Shown here: positions 19,506 through 29,475 of the stretch, in pieces
Position numbering within the stretch: position 1 is the stretch's first letter
How the letters are laid out: each line of letters begins with the position of its first letter
Assembly: GCA_004297465.1 (NCBI GenBank)
Contig: SCUB01000001.1
Span: 620,001 to 684,000 of the forward strand
Length of the DNA: 64,000 nt
Source: Xanthobacteraceae bacterium
Lineage (GTDB): Bacteria; Pseudomonadota; Alphaproteobacteria; Rhizobiales; Xanthobacteraceae
Reading direction: 5' to 3'
The notes under the pieces: model-generated
Told to the model about the DNA's origin: nothing
What the model saw: the letters and a program-made list of their open reading frames with translations, nothing else
Database searches by the model: none
Position numbers and translations under genes: made by a program

Positions 19506-20696
19506 ATGCCCTCCCCGACAGCCGCCATAATCGTCGCCGCCGGACGCGGCCTGCGCGCCGGTCCAGGCGGACCGAAGCAGTTCCGGTTCGTCGGCGGCCG
19601 CAGCGTGGTGGCCCGGGCGCTTGACCCGTTCTGCAACCACTCCGGAATCGACCTGGTGCAGCCGGTCTGCGCCGACGACGACCATGACACCTTCGCCGCC
19701 GCCGCTCGCGGGCTTGCCGTGCTGCCGGCGGTGAGCGGCGGCGCCACCCGCCAGGATTCCGTGCGGGCCGGGCTCGAGGCGCTTGCCCCGCGCGCGCCCT
19801 CCTTCGTGCTGGTCCACGACGCCGCACGGCCGTTCGTGAGCGCGGGCGTGATCTCGCGCGCCATCGAGGCCGCGCGCGCCCATGGTGCCGCCGTCCCGGC
19901 CATCGCGGTCGCCGACACCATCAAGGTCGTCGATGCTGCCGGCTACGTCACGGCGACACCGGATCGCGCGCATCTGCGCATCGCGCAGACGCCGCAGGCG
20001 TTCGCGTTCGCCCCGCTGATCGAGGCCCATCGCCGCGCCGCGCGCGAGGGCCGTCACGACTTCACCGACGACGCGGCGCTCGCCGAATGGGCGGGATTGA
20101 CGGTGGCGACCTTCGAAGGCGATGCTGCCAACATGAAGCTGACCACGCCCGAGGATTTCGCCCGCGAGGAAGCCCGCATCGGCGCGGGCCTTGGCGACAT
20201 TCGCACCGGCTCCGGATTCGACGTGCATGCGTTCGGTCCCGGCGACCATGTCATGCTGTGCGGTGTGCGGATCGCCCATGGGCTTGGCCTCGCCGGCCAT
20301 TCCGACGCCGATGCCGGGCTGCACGCGCTGGTCGACGCCATTCTCGGCGCGCTGGCCGACGGCGACATCGGCGCGCATTTTCCGCCCGGCGATCCGCAAT
20401 GGAAAGGCGCGGCCTCGGAGCGATTTCTCGCCTACGCGGTCGAGCGCGCGCGCGCGCGCGGCGGCATGATCGCGCATCTCGACGTCACGCTGATCTGCGA
20501 GGCGCCGAAGATCGGTCCGCACCGCGACGCCATGCGCGCGCGCATCGCGGCGATCGCCGGCATCGCGGAGAACCGCGTCGCGGTCAAGGCCACCACCACG
20601 GAAAGGCTCGGCTTCACCGGCCGCGGCGAAGGCATCGCCGCCATGGCGACGGCAACCATCCGCCTGCCATGGACCAGCGACGGGGCGCCGGCATGA
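19506..20696 (+). CDS. ispDF: Bifunctional IspD/IspF (MEP isoprenoid pathway)
   Basis: 396 aa fusion. The N-terminal ~230 residues are 2-C-methyl-D-erythritol 4-phosphate cytidylyltransferase (AAGRGLRAG nucleotide loop; [10 protein letters not shown]). The C-terminal part from about residue 235 is the 2,4-cyclodiphosphate synthase, with zinc ligands D239 and H241 in GFDVHAF and [16 protein letters not shown] near the end. It catalyses two non-consecutive steps of the MEP pathway; the IspDF fusion is characteristic of alphaproteobacteria. An ATG 8 bp upstream (19498) is out of frame. The stop overlaps the cinA start (ATGA). Confidence 0.96.
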   Translation: MPSPTAAIIVAAGRGLRAGPGGPKQFRFVGGRSVVARALDPFCNHSGIDLVQPVCADDDHDTFAAAARGLAVLPAVSGGATRQDSVRAGLEALAPRAPSFVLVHDAARPFVSAGVISRAIEAARAHGAAVPAIAVADTIKVVDAAGYVTATPDRAHLRIAQTPQAFAFAPLIEAHRRAAREGRHDFTDDAALAEWAGLTVATFEGDAANMKLTTPEDFAREEARIGAGLGDIRTGSGFDVHAFGPGDHVMLCGVRIAHGLGLAGHSDADAGLHALVDAILGALADGDIGAHFPPGDPQWKGAASERFLAYAVERARARGGMIAHLDVTLICEAPKIGPHRDAMRARIAAIAGIAENRVAVKATTTERLGFTGRGEGIAAMATATIRLPWTSDGAPA

Positions 20697-21328
20697 GCCC
20701 AGCCGATGGCCGTGGCGATCCTCGCGCGGGCAAGCCGGCATCGGTGCGCACGCTGGCCCGCACGCTCATCGATCTCTGCCGCTCCCGCAAGCTGATGATC
20801 GCGACGGCCGAATCCTGCACCGGCGGGCTGGTCGCGGCGACGCTGACCGACATTCCCGGCTCGTCCGATGTCGTCGATCGCGGCTTCGTCAGTTATTCCA
20901 ACGACGCCAAGCGCGCCATGCTCGGCGTCAAGGCGACGGTCCTCGATACCTTCGGCGCGGTGAGCCGCGAGACCGCGACCGCGATGGCGATCGGCGCGCT
21001 GGAAAAAGCCGGCGTTGATCTGACCGTTGCGATCACCGGCATCGCCGGTCCCGGCGGCGGCAGCCCCGGCAAGCCGGTTGGTCTGGTGCATTTCGCCGCC
21101 GCCGCGCGCGATGGCCGCATCCTGCACCGCGAAGCGCGCTTCGGCGCGCTCGGCCGCGCCACCGTGCGCGAGCGCGCGGTGATCGAGGCACTGAAAATGC
21201 TCGCCGAGTTGGCGCGCGGACCGCACAAGGTCACGGCGCAACCGCCGTCTTCCCATAGAGTTCATCCGCGCGTTTCTCGAACGCCGCGGCGAAGCGCTGG
21301 AACGCGGCGTCGAACATCGCGCCCATGA
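20693..21328 (+). CDS. cinA: CinA C-terminal domain protein (NMN amidohydrolase-like)
   Basis: 211 aa corresponding only to the C-terminal CinA/PncC domain; the N-terminal MocF domain is absent, as is usual for this stand-alone form. Conserved segments are [30 protein letters not shown] and [20 protein letters not shown]. PncC deamidates nicotinamide mononucleotide in NAD recycling. The conserved domain ends near LAELARG; the last ~33 residues (arginine/proline/serine-rich) are read through the antisense strand of coq10, giving a 98-bp convergent overlap. Start at ATG overlapping the ispDF stop. Confidence 0.9.
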   Translation: MSPADGRGDPRAGKPASVRTLARTLIDLCRSRKLMIATAESCTGGLVAATLTDIPGSSDVVDRGFVSYSNDAKRAMLGVKATVLDTFGAVSRETATAMAIGALEKAGVDLTVAITGIAGPGGGSPGKPVGLVHFAAAARDGRILHREARFGALGRATVRERAVIEALKMLAELARGPHKVTAQPPSSHRVHPRVSRTPRRSAGTRRRTSRP

Positions 21329-21698
21329 GCATGGCGAGCACCCGGCTCTTGAACTCGTAGCCGATGTAGAAGCCGACATCGCAGGCATTCTCGCCGCGCG
21401 GCTCGAAGCTCCAGCGGTTCTCAAGGTGGCTGAATGGCCCGTGCAGGTATTCGACGAGAATCTTCAGGTTGGGGCGGTCAAGCGTGACGCGGGTGGTGAA
21501 GGTCTCGTGCACCATCTTGTAGGCCACCGTCATGTCGGCGATGACTTCCTCGGTGCCGTCGGGACGCGGCGCGCGCTTCTTGATGTTCAGCGTCTTGCAC
21601 AGCGGCACGAACAGCGGATATTTCTCGGCGTCGGCGACAAGGTCGAACATCTGGCCGGCGGAATGCCGTATCCGGCGTTTGTTGGAGAATTGCGGCAT
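21231..21698 (-). CDS. Ubiquinone-binding protein Coq10 / RatA-like START protein
   Basis: 155 aa; starts MPQFSNKRRI at the ATG at 21698 (an upstream ATG at 21776 would lie in lipA). Single-domain polyketide cyclase/START fold with the family opening (HSAGQMFDLVADAEKYPLFVPLC), PFSHLENRWSF and VGFYIGYEFKSRVL. Mitochondrial Coq10 carries ubiquinone; the bacterial homologue was annotated as toxin RatA, but that role is doubtful in alphaproteobacteria. It lies 19 bp downstream of lipA, as in many rhizobia, and its 3' end overlaps cinA on the opposite strand. Confidence 0.88.
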   Translation of the reverse strand: MPQFSNKRRIRHSAGQMFDLVADAEKYPLFVPLCKTLNIKKRAPRPDGTEEVIADMTVAYKMVHETFTTRVTLDRPNLKILVEYLHGPFSHLENRWSFEPRGENACDVGFYIGYEFKSRVLAMLMGAMFDAAFQRFAAAFEKRADELYGKTAVAP

Positions 21699-21717
21699 CG
21701 GCTGGCGTTCGGCGAAG

Positions 21718-22680
21718 TCAGCGCGGGCCAAGCGCTTCGCGCGCGGCCTTGAGGCGGGCGAAATCCTCGCCGGCATGATGCGACGAGCGCGTCAGGGGCG
21801 AAGCGGCCACCATCAGGAAGCCCTTGGTGTAGGCGACCTTCTCGTAGCTCTTGAATTCGTCGGGCGTGACGAAATTCACCACCGCGTGGTGCTTGCGGGT
21901 CGGCTGCAGATACTGGCCGATTGTGATGAAGTCGACATCGGCCGAGCGCAAATCGTCCATCACCTGCAGCACCTCGTGGCGCTCCTCGCCCAAGCCCACC
22001 ATGATGCCGGACTTGGTGAACATCGCGGGGTCGAGTTCCTTGACCCGCTGCAACAGCCGCACCGAATGGAAATAGCGCGCGCCGGGCCGCACCTCGGGAT
22101 AGCGTCCCGGCACGGTCTCAAGGTTGTGGTTGAACACGTCGGGCTTCGAGGCCACCACCACTTCCAGCGCGCCGTCCTTGCGCAGGAAGTCCGGCGTGAG
22201 AATCTCGATGGTGGTGGCCGGGCACAAGGCCCGGATCGCGCGCACGGTGGCAGCGATGTGGGTGGCGCCACCGTCGGGAAGATCGTCGCGATCGACCGAG
22301 GTGACGACCACGTGCTTCAATCCGAGCTTGCGGGTCGCTTCCGCAACGCCGGCGGGCTCGTTGGGATCGAGCGGGCCCGGGCGGCCGGTCCGGACGTTGC
22401 AGAACGCGCAGGCGCGAGTGCAGGTGTCGCCCATCACCATGAAGGTGGCGTGCTTGCGGTCCCAGCACTCGCCGATATTGGGGCAGCTGGCTTCCTCGCA
22501 CACGGTGACGAGACCGTTGTCGCGCACGATTTTGTTGGTGTCGGCATAGCCGCGCGAGGCCGGCGCGCGCACCCGGATCCAGTCCGGCTTGCGCGGCGAC
22601 GGCGCGTCCGGCTTGTTCGCCTTTTCGGGATGGCGCGGACGCAGCGGCGGATTGTTGGTGGTGTCGATGACGACGGCCAT
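21718..22680 (-). CDS. lipA: Lipoyl synthase (radical SAM)
   Basis: 320 aa from the ATG at 22680; another in-frame ATG at 22707 adds nine residues. Inserts two sulfurs into octanoyl-protein to form lipoyl cofactors. The auxiliary cluster cysteines are C61, C66 and C72 ([12 protein letters not shown]). The radical-SAM cluster cysteines are C87, C91 and C94 (CTRACAFC). The C-terminal RSSHHA serine, also an auxiliary cluster ligand, is present. It is followed by coq10 in an apparent operon and is divergent from mpg, with about 160 bp between the starts. Confidence 0.97.
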   Translation of the reverse strand: MAVVIDTTNNPPLRPRHPEKANKPDAPSPRKPDWIRVRAPASRGYADTNKIVRDNGLVTVCEEASCPNIGECWDRKHATFMVMGDTCTRACAFCNVRTGRPGPLDPNEPAGVAEATRKLGLKHVVVTSVDRDDLPDGGATHIAATVRAIRALCPATTIEILTPDFLRKDGALEVVVASKPDVFNHNLETVPGRYPEVRPGARYFHSVRLLQRVKELDPAMFTKSGIMVGLGEERHEVLQVMDDLRSADVDFITIGQYLQPTRKHHAVVNFVTPDEFKSYEKVAYTKGFLMVAASPLTRSSHHAGEDFARLKAAREALGPR

Positions 22681-22840
22681 GACGGCTCCGGACAGGATGA
22701 TGCCCACCTACCTAAGCGGTCCGGCCGGTTTCGGCAACCGGGAGCCGCCGCCGGACGGATATGATCCGGGCGCGGCTTCCTCTAGGGTCGGGCTCCGGCG
22801 GCCCATCCCGGCCGGACCTCAACCCGTAACCGAACGCCCA

Positions 22841-23476
22841 ATGCCCATATCCATGTCCAAGTCCATGTCCATGCCCATGTCCGCCGACGCCCATCCTTCT
22901 CATGGCCATCCCCTCGCGCCTGATTTCTTCGCGCGCAGCGTGCATGAGGTGGCGCCCGATCTGATCGGGGCGACGCTGCTGGTCAACGGCGTCGGCGGCC
23001 GCATCGTCGAGGTCGAGGCCTATCACCATACCGACCCGGCGGCGCATTCCTATCGCGGCCGCACCGAACGCAACGCGGTGATGTTCGGGCCGCCGGGCCG
23101 TCTTTACGTCTACCGCTCCTATGGCATGCACTGGTGCGCCAACGTGGTGTGCGAGGCCGAAGGCTCGGCCAGCGCGGTGCTGATCCGCGCGGTGGAGCCG
23201 ATCCGCGGCCTTCCCGTGATGCGGCGGCGGCGCGGCGTTGCGGATACGCGGCTGTTGTGTTCGGGGCCGGGACGGCTGGCGCAGGCGCTGGCGATCACCG
23301 ACAGGCACAACGGCATGCGGCTCGACGTCGCCCCGCTGGCGCTCATGTCGCGCGATCTCCCGGCGGAAGTGATGAGCGGCCCGCGCATCGGCATCACCAA
23401 GGCTGTGGAGCTGCCGTGGCGCTATGGCCTGAGGGGATCGCGTTTTCTCAGCAAGCCGTTCAGGACGGAAGCCTGA
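22841..23476 (+). CDS. mpg: 3-methyladenine DNA glycosylase (AAG/MPG family)
   Basis: 211 aa base-excision repair enzyme that removes alkylated purines. The catalytic glutamate lies in [18 protein letters not shown], followed by [20 protein letters not shown] and the C-terminal [16 protein letters not shown]. The extreme N terminus is a short Met/Ser/Pro repeat containing five in-frame ATGs between 22841 and 22879; any of these could be used, and the conserved domain begins only after them. Its last 17 bp overlap the 3' end of the convergent epimerase-like gene. Confidence 0.93.
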   Translation: MPISMSKSMSMPMSADAHPSHGHPLAPDFFARSVHEVAPDLIGATLLVNGVGGRIVEVEAYHHTDPAAHSYRGRTERNAVMFGPPGRLYVYRSYGMHWCANVVCEAEGSASAVLIRAVEPIRGLPVMRRRRGVADTRLLCSGPGRLAQALAITDRHNGMRLDVAPLALMSRDLPAEVMSGPRIGITKAVELPWRYGLRGSRFLSKPFRTEA

Positions 23477-24185
23477 ACGCCGGATCGAAGCCGAGATCGG
23501 CCTTCGCCTTCGCGGCGGACAGATAGCCGTCCTCCTCCGCGACATTGTAGATGCCGGCGGCGCCACGCGTGATCGCCATGAGCGCGGCGTGCGCTGCGGC
23601 ATCGACATGGAGCGGCACCTCCTTGGGCGGCACCTCCGTCCACGTACCGGGGCCGTACAGGCGGCCGTAGCGCAGCACGAGGCCGACGATGACGGGATCG
23701 CTCAGCACCGTCTGCTCCAGCACCCTGACGCCTTCAAGCGTGCGCGCCAGCATGCCTTCGGCCTGCGTCATCAGCGGCGCGCTTTCCGTGAATGGCCTGG
23801 GTCCGTCGGCATAGACCCAGGCGATGCTCTGCGCGATCACGCGCGGCACGCCGGCCTCCCGCGCCGCCTTCATCAGGTTGCGCGTGCCCTCGATCCGCAC
23901 CCGCGCGTTGTTGTCCAGCGCGGCATTCATGTCGGCGCCTTCCAGGCGTTGCGGCAGATCGGTGAGCTGATGGATGATGACATCGGGGCTGGCCGCGGCG
24001 ACGTCGCAGATCAGCGTCTCCGGGTCGAACACATCGACGACCATGGGCGTGACGCCGAACGCCTTCAGCGCCGGCGCCTTCGACGGCGCGCGCGTGGTGC
24101 CGGTGACCGTATGGCCCGCCTGCAGCAGCAGAGGGATCAAGCGGCGGCCGATGGCGCCTGTCGCGCCGGCAACGAGAACCTTCAT
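23460..24185 (-). CDS. NAD(P)-dependent epimerase/dehydratase-like SDR
   Basis: 241 aa atypical short-chain dehydrogenase. The Rossmann motif is [10 protein letters not shown] near residue 8. The usual catalytic Y-x3-K pair of extended SDRs is not obvious; around the expected place are [11 protein letters not shown] and [11 protein letters not shown]. It is shorter than most family members (about 280-320 aa), with the C-terminal substrate domain reduced. It probably acts in the cytoplasm on an unknown substrate. The start ATG region overlaps the valS stop (24182-24185): it lies downstream of valS and is likely co-transcribed. It converges with mpg. Confidence 0.8.
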   Translation of the reverse strand: MKVLVAGATGAIGRRLIPLLLQAGHTVTGTTRAPSKAPALKAFGVTPMVVDVFDPETLICDVAAASPDVIIHQLTDLPQRLEGADMNAALDNNARVRIEGTRNLMKAAREAGVPRVIAQSIAWVYADGPRPFTESAPLMTQAEGMLARTLEGVRVLEQTVLSDPVIVGLVLRYGRLYGPGTWTEVPPKEVPLHVDAAAHAALMAITRGAAGIYNVAEEDGYLSAAKAKADLGFDPAFRLPS

Positions 24186-26965
24186 GACGCGCTCCTGATG
24201 CGTTCCAACGCTTCGGTGAACTTGGCGCGGCGGGCCATTGCTTCCTCGCGCTTCTCGCGTTCGCCCTCGATCACTTCCTCCGGCGCCCTGCGCACGAAAT
24301 CGGCGTTGCCGAGCTTGGCGTCGACGCGCTTGATGTCGGCGTCGACCTTGCCGATTTCCTTTTCGAGCCGCGCCCGCTCGGCGGCGAAATCGATGACGCC
24401 CTTGAGCGGCAGCGCCGCGCCCTCGCCGCGCACCAGAAGCTGCACCGCGCCATCCGGCGCGGCAGTCGTGAATTCGATGCCGGACAGCCGCGCCAGCCGC
24501 TTGATGACGTCGGTCCAGCGCCCGGCGCGCGCGTGCGTTTCATCCGACACGCGCACCAGCACCAGCGGCGTCAGCGTGGCCGGCGTGATGTTCATTTCCG
24601 CGCGCACCGAGCGGATCGCGGTGACGAGATCGACCACCCAGCCGATCTCGGCTTCCGCGACGGGGTTTTCGAGGCCTTGGAGGCGCGGCCAGTCGGCCAG
24701 CGTCAGCAGGCCGCCGCGCGGGTCCGCGCCTTCCGCTGTGACCGCCCACAATTCCTCGGTGATGAACGGCATGAACGGATGCAGCAGCTTGAGGATCTCG
24801 TCGCGCGCCCACGCCACCATGGCGCGAGTCTCGGTTTTCGCCGCGCCGTCCGGCCCGGTCAGCACCGGCTTGGCGAGTTCGAGATACCAGTCGCAATAGA
24901 CGTTCCAGACGAAGCGGTAGACCGCGCCCGCGGCGTCGTTGAAGCGATACGCCGTGATGGCGTCGGTGACCTCCTGCGCCGCGCGCGCGGTTTCGTGCGC
25001 GATCCAGCGGTTGAGGGTTTCCCTGGCCGATTTCGGATCGAAGCCGACGACCGTGGCGCAGCCGTTCATCTCGGCGAAGCGGCAGGCGTTCCACAGCTTG
25101 GTGGCGAAGTTGCGATAGCCCTCGACGCGGCTGGTGGCGAGCTTGATGTCGCGGCCCTGCGCCGCCATCGCGGCCAGCGTGAAGCGCAGGGCGTCGGCGC
25201 CGTACTGGTCGATGAGGTGCAGCGGATCGATGACGTTGCCTTTCGACTTCGACATCTTGGCGCCCTTCTCGTCGCGAACGAGGGCGTGGATGTAGACGGT
25301 CGAGAACGGCACCTCACCCATGAAGTGCAGGCCCATCATCATCATGCGGGCGACCCAGAAGAAGATGATGTCGAAACCGGTGACCAGCACGCTGGTCGGG
25401 TAGTAGCGCTTCACCTCGGGGGCGTCGTCGGGCCAGCCCAGCGTCGAGAACGGCCACAGCGCTGAGGAAAACCAGGTGTCGAGCACGTCCTCGTCGCGGT
25501 GCAGGTAGTCGTCGATGAAGGCGCGCAGGCGCGACGGATCGGCCGCGATGTCGTGGCCCTCCTGCACCGTGATCTCCATGTCCTCGGTGTAATGGGTGAG
25601 CGCCTCGACGGCGGCAACTTCCTCCGATTCGGCGACGAACACCTTGCCGTCCGGCCCGTACCACGCCGGGATCTGGTGGCCCCACCACAACTGCCGCGAG
25701 ATGCACCACGGCTGGATGTTGTCCATCCATTCGTAATAGGTCTTTTCCCAGTTCTTCGGCACGAAGGCGGTGCGTCCGTCCTCGACCGCCGCGATCGCGT
25801 CGACGGCGAGCCGCTTGGCGTCGACATACCACTGGTCGGTGAGGAACGGCTCGATCGCCACGCCGGAGCGGTCGCCATGCGGCACCATGTGCACGTTGGG
25901 CTCGATTTTATCGAGCAGGCCCGCCTCCTCCATGCGCGCAACGATGGCCTTGCGCGCGGCGAAGCGATCCGCGCCGTGCAGCTTGAGCGTGGCGTCAAGC
26001 TCGGCGGAGGCCGCAAGTCCGGCGAGGAAATCCTCGTTGCCGGCAAGCGCCAATTTTCCCTCGACATCGAGCACGCTGACCATCGGCAGGTCGTGCCGCC
26101 TGCCGACCTCGAAGTCGTTAAAGTCGTGCGCCGGCGTGATCTTCACCGCGCCGGTGCCCTTCTCCGGGTCGGAATATTCGTCGGCGACGATCGGGATGCG
26201 GCGGCCGACCAGCGGCAGGATGACGTGCTTGCCGACCAGATGGGCATAGCGCGTGTCCGACGGATGCACCGCCACCGCGGTATCGCCCAGCATGGTTTCG
26301 GGCCGCGTGGTGGCGACGGTGATGAAGGTACCGTCCATGCCTTCGAGCGGATACTTGAAGTGCCACAGATGGCCCTTGATCTCGACCTGCTGCACCTCGA
26401 GGTCGGAGATCGCGGTCAGCAGCTTGGGATCCCAGTTGACGAGGCGCTTGTCCTTGTAGATCAGGCCGGCGCGATAAAGCTCGACGAACACTTTCGCTAC
26501 CGCGCGCGACAGGCCCTCGTCCATGGTGAAGCGTTCGCGCGACCAGTCGCACGAGGCGCCCAGTCTTTTCAGCTGATTGAGGATGGCGCCGCCGGATTCG
26601 ACCTTCCACGCCCACACCTTTTCGAGAAACTTCTCGCGGCCAAGCTCGCGGCGGCCCGGCTGCTGGCGCTCCATGAGCTGGCGCTCCACCACCATCTGGG
26701 TGGCGATGCCGGCATGGTCGGTGCCTGGTTGCCACAGCACGTCGCGCCCGCGCATGCGCTCGAACCGGCACAGCACGTCCTGCAGCGTGTTGTTGAGCGC
26801 GTGGCCCATGTGCAGCGAGCCGGTGACATTCGGCGGCGGGATGACGATGGAATACGGCTCGGCGCTGGCGCGATCCGGCCGTCCGGACCGAAACGCGTGG
26901 GCGGCTTCCCAGGCCTGGGCGATGCGGACTTCGATGTCGGAGGGCTGATAATTCTTTTCGATCAT
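24182..26965 (-). CDS. valS: Valyl-tRNA synthetase
   Basis: 927 aa class I synthetase with HMGH at residues 52-55 (PPPNVTGSLHMGHALN) and KMSKS at 570-574. An editing domain lies between, and a C-terminal coiled coil is present (LEKEIGKVDADIKRVDAKLG). It charges tRNA-Val and edits mischarged Thr. Downstream it overlaps the epimerase-like gene by 4 bp. Upstream, 78 bp away, is popZ; the valS-popZ-tolC order is conserved in rhizobia. A GC-rich hairpin between popZ and valS may partly separate their expression. Confidence 0.97.
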   Translation of the reverse strand: MIEKNYQPSDIEVRIAQAWEAAHAFRSGRPDRASAEPYSIVIPPPNVTGSLHMGHALNNTLQDVLCRFERMRGRDVLWQPGTDHAGIATQMVVERQLMERQQPGRRELGREKFLEKVWAWKVESGGAILNQLKRLGASCDWSRERFTMDEGLSRAVAKVFVELYRAGLIYKDKRLVNWDPKLLTAISDLEVQQVEIKGHLWHFKYPLEGMDGTFITVATTRPETMLGDTAVAVHPSDTRYAHLVGKHVILPLVGRRIPIVADEYSDPEKGTGAVKITPAHDFNDFEVGRRHDLPMVSVLDVEGKLALAGNEDFLAGLAASAELDATLKLHGADRFAARKAIVARMEEAGLLDKIEPNVHMVPHGDRSGVAIEPFLTDQWYVDAKRLAVDAIAAVEDGRTAFVPKNWEKTYYEWMDNIQPWCISRQLWWGHQIPAWYGPDGKVFVAESEEVAAVEALTHYTEDMEITVQEGHDIAADPSRLRAFIDDYLHRDEDVLDTWFSSALWPFSTLGWPDDAPEVKRYYPTSVLVTGFDIIFFWVARMMMMGLHFMGEVPFSTVYIHALVRDEKGAKMSKSKGNVIDPLHLIDQYGADALRFTLAAMAAQGRDIKLATSRVEGYRNFATKLWNACRFAEMNGCATVVGFDPKSARETLNRWIAHETARAAQEVTDAITAYRFNDAAGAVYRFVWNVYCDWYLELAKPVLTGPDGAAKTETRAMVAWARDEILKLLHPFMPFITEELWAVTAEGADPRGGLLTLADWPRLQGLENPVAEAEIGWVVDLVTAIRSVRAEMNITPATLTPLVLVRVSDETHARAGRWTDVIKRLARLSGIEFTTAAPDGAVQLLVRGEGAALPLKGVIDFAAERARLEKEIGKVDADIKRVDAKLGNADFVRRAPEEVIEGEREKREEAMARRAKFTEALERIRSAS

Positions 26966-27006
26966 GGCGGTGAATGCGTCTCGAGGGGTTGAGCCGCACC
27001 AAAGCC

Positions 27007-27034
27007 CCGCCGGTTGCGCAAGTCAACCCGGCGG
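27007..27034 (-). terminator. GC-rich hairpin between popZ and valS
   Basis: Inverted repeat CCGCCGG / CCGGCGG, extended by TTG/CAA with a one-base bulge. It lies 10 bp after the popZ stop on the minus strand and is followed by a weak T-containing stretch (GGCTTTGG). It may be an attenuator or terminator of popZ ahead of valS. Confidence 0.4.
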
Positions 27035-27043
27035 ACGGCGCCG

Positions 27044-27823
27044 TCAGCGGCCGCGCGCGACGCGCTCGATTTCCGCCTTGACCAGCCGCTCGACCAGCCC
27101 CGGCAGATTGTCGTCAAGCCAGGATTTGAGCATCGGGCGCAGCATCTCGCGCACCAGATCTTCCAGCGTGCGGGCGTTCTGGCTCAGCACGGTATGCGCC
27201 AGTGAGTTGAACGCGGAATCGACCGCGGCGATGGTCGTGGTCGACAACAGCGGCCGCTCGGGAGCCGAAGGCGGCTCGGGTTCGAAGGATGGCGCCGGAA
27301 GCGGTGCCGCGGCACCCGCGGCGGCGGGCGTCTTCATCGCGGTCATCGCGGCGGCCATGTCGTCCTCGGCGAATTCCAGATCGTTATGCGGCTCGATGCG
27401 GCGGAACGCCGATTGTTCGGGCACCGCCATGGATTCGGTGAGGTCGAGGATGTCGGCGTCGGCATCGAGATCGGCCGTGGCGGCATCGCCTGGCTTGGCG
27501 TCGACGGTATCGAGTCCGGCCAGCAGAGCGTCGATGTCATCCTGGTTGTTCGGCTCCGCGTCGGCGGCCGGTGCGGCCGCCTTGGCGGCGGCAACCGGCG
27601 CGGCCTTCGCGGGTTCGGGCGCCTTGGCGGGCCCGGCCGCGCGCGGCGCCTCGGCCGCCCTGTTCGGCCGGGAATCCGGCTTGGCGGCATCGGGCCTTGA
27701 AGCAGCGGAACTTGCGGCTGGCGGAGCTGCGGCGGGCTTCGCCTCGTCGTCAGCGATGATGCGCCGGATCGAGGCCAGAATCTCCTCCATCGAGGGCTCT
27801 TGCGCCTTCGCGGGTTGCGTCAT
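27044..27823 (-). CDS. popZ: Polar organizing protein PopZ (DUF2497)
   Basis: 259 aa from the ATG at 27823. The conserved N-terminal helix PSMEEILASIRRIIADDE (about residues 10-27) recruits client proteins in Caulobacter. It is followed by a long Ala/Pro/Asp-rich low-complexity region and a conserved C-terminal helical region (LVREMLRPMLKSWLDDNLPG, then LVERLVKAEIERVARGR) used for oligomerisation. PopZ forms cell-pole condensates that anchor ParB-parS and polarity regulators. The position between tolC and valS matches other rhizobia. Function in this organism is inferred from homology. Confidence 0.92.
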   Translation of the reverse strand: MTQPAKAQEPSMEEILASIRRIIADDEAKPAAAPPAASSAASRPDAAKPDSRPNRAAEAPRAAGPAKAPEPAKAAPVAAAKAAAPAADAEPNNQDDIDALLAGLDTVDAKPGDAATADLDADADILDLTESMAVPEQSAFRRIEPHNDLEFAEDDMAAAMTAMKTPAAAGAAAPLPAPSFEPEPPSAPERPLLSTTTIAAVDSAFNSLAHTVLSQNARTLEDLVREMLRPMLKSWLDDNLPGLVERLVKAEIERVARGR

Positions 27824-27921
27824 GACCGGCTCCACATCCCTACGCTCAATTCCCACGCTCCGCCGAAGCCGACGTACCGCGTCATGACAAACGCGCCTGA
27901 ACGACAGATCACGACGCTGCC

Positions 27922-27979
27922 ACGAGGCAGGTCACGAGGCAGGTCACGACGACGCATCATCACGATGCGCGATGATGCG
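27922..27979. repeat. 12-bp tandem repeat plus 9-bp inverted repeat
   Basis: In the 27824-28095 gap between tolC and popZ, the unit ACGAGGCAGGTC occurs twice in tandem (27922-27945). Immediately downstream is a perfect inverted repeat CGCATCATC-N9-GATGATGCG (27953-27979). The hairpin follows tolC on the minus strand and could stop its transcript, but no T tract is present. The rest of this gap shows nothing else and presumably contains the popZ promoter. Confidence 0.5.
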
Positions 27980-28095
27980 AATCGCCCATTCCAGCGCTGC
28001 AAAAGTATGTCATGGCATGAATCGATTGCAAGCAACCGCCCGCCAGCGCGGGCGTTTCACGCTGTCATGCACAGGAAGATGCTGACGGGAAGATG

Positions 28096-29475
28096 CTACT
28101 GGCCGTCCGGCGTGCGCACGCCAAACCAGCTGTCGCGGGTCTGGTGATAATGAACGCTTGGATCATACACGGTGGTGGCCAGTCGCAGCACCTGCGGCGA
28201 CAGCCGACCGACCGCGGTCAGCGTGTTGTAGGACGCCACCACGCGATCATGCTGCGCGGTGACGAGCGCGACGCGCGCGTTCACCAGCGCCTGCTGGGCG
28301 TTGAGCACGTCGAGCGTGGTGCGCTGTCCGACGCGCGCTTCCTCGCGCACGCCGTTGAGCGCGGTTTCCGAGGCGCTCACCTGCACCTGCGCCGACGCGA
28401 CCTGCGCCTTCGCCGCCTGCAGCTGGCCCCAGGCCTGCACCACCGAGGCGCGAGCCTGGTCGCGGGTCAGGTCGAGCACGAGACGCTGCTGCGCCAGCGT
28501 TTCCTTCGACTGGCGGATCAGCGCGTATTCGGCGCCGCCCTGATAGATCGGCACGGTGACCTGGGCGGCCGCCAGCGCCGTGAACATCTGCGGCACGGAG
28601 AGCGAGCTGTCGTAGGACTGCTGGACGTTGATCATCGCGGACACGGTCGGGAACAGCGCACCCTCGGCGATCTTGACCTGCAGGAAGCTGACGTCGATGC
28701 CGTACATGGCGGCGGTGACGCTGGGATTCTCGATCTGCGAGCGCTCGATCGCGCCCGCCAGCGTCGACGGCAGATGACGGTCGACCGGCGTTCCGGCCGC
28801 CAGCCGTCCCGGATCGACGCCGATGATGCGGCGATAGTTGGCGCGCGTGGTGTTGAGATTCGATTCGGCGACCGAGAGCTGGCTGCGGCCGGCCGCGAGC
28901 TGGGCTTCCGACTGGGCGACGTCGGTGCGCGTCACCTCGCCGACATTGAAGCGGTCTCGCGTCTGCTTGAGCGTCTCCTCGAGCACGCGCACGTTGCTGC
29001 GCTGCACATCGACGATCGCCGAGTCGCGCAGGTAATCCATGTAGATCGTGGCCGCCGCCAGCAGCACGGTCTGCTCCAGCACGCGCAAGCCCTCGCGCGC
29101 CGCCGACACCTGGCTCTCCGCCGCGCGCGTGCGGTTGGCGGTCTGCAGGCCGTTGAACAGGGTCTGGGTCGCGGTGACGCCGACGCTGCGCGGCACCGTC
29201 GTGCCCTCCTGGCGCATCGTAACGCCGCCCGAGCTCACAAGCTGATTGGTGTATTGCTCGCCGATGCTGGAATTGACGTTGACGCGCGGCCGGTAGCCCG
29301 AGAGCGCCTGCGGCACCGTCTCGTCGGTGGCGCGCACGGTGGCGCGCTGGGCGTTGAGCTGCGGATTGTTCTGATAGGCCAGCACCAGCGCGGACTCGAT
29401 GGTTTCCGCGCCCGCCGGCAGTGGCGCAAGCATCGGCGCGGCCGCGACTGCGAAGACCATCGCCATGACCTTCAT
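28096..29475 (-). CDS. tolC: TolC-family outer membrane protein (type I secretion/efflux)
   Basis: 459 aa from the ATG at 29475, preceded by a good Shine-Dalgarno (AGGA). It has a Sec signal peptide (MKVMAMVFAVAAAPMLAPLP, cleavage after AGA). The mature protein has two outer-membrane-efflux repeats with long coiled-coil segments and the family opening ETIESALVLAYQNNPQL. It forms a trimeric outer-membrane/periplasmic channel used by type I secretion and RND pumps. It is transcribed toward popZ and valS, the conserved order. The ~270 bp upstream to tRNA-Cys contain no gene. Confidence 0.94.
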   Translation of the reverse strand: MKVMAMVFAVAAAPMLAPLPAGAETIESALVLAYQNNPQLNAQRATVRATDETVPQALSGYRPRVNVNSSIGEQYTNQLVSSGGVTMRQEGTTVPRSVGVTATQTLFNGLQTANRTRAAESQVSAAREGLRVLEQTVLLAAATIYMDYLRDSAIVDVQRSNVRVLEETLKQTRDRFNVGEVTRTDVAQSEAQLAAGRSQLSVAESNLNTTRANYRRIIGVDPGRLAAGTPVDRHLPSTLAGAIERSQIENPSVTAAMYGIDVSFLQVKIAEGALFPTVSAMINVQQSYDSSLSVPQMFTALAAAQVTVPIYQGGAEYALIRQSKETLAQQRLVLDLTRDQARASVVQAWGQLQAAKAQVASAQVQVSASETALNGVREEARVGQRTTLDVLNAQQALVNARVALVTAQHDRVVASYNTLTAVGRLSPQVLRLATTVYDPSVHYHQTRDSWFGVRTPDGQ

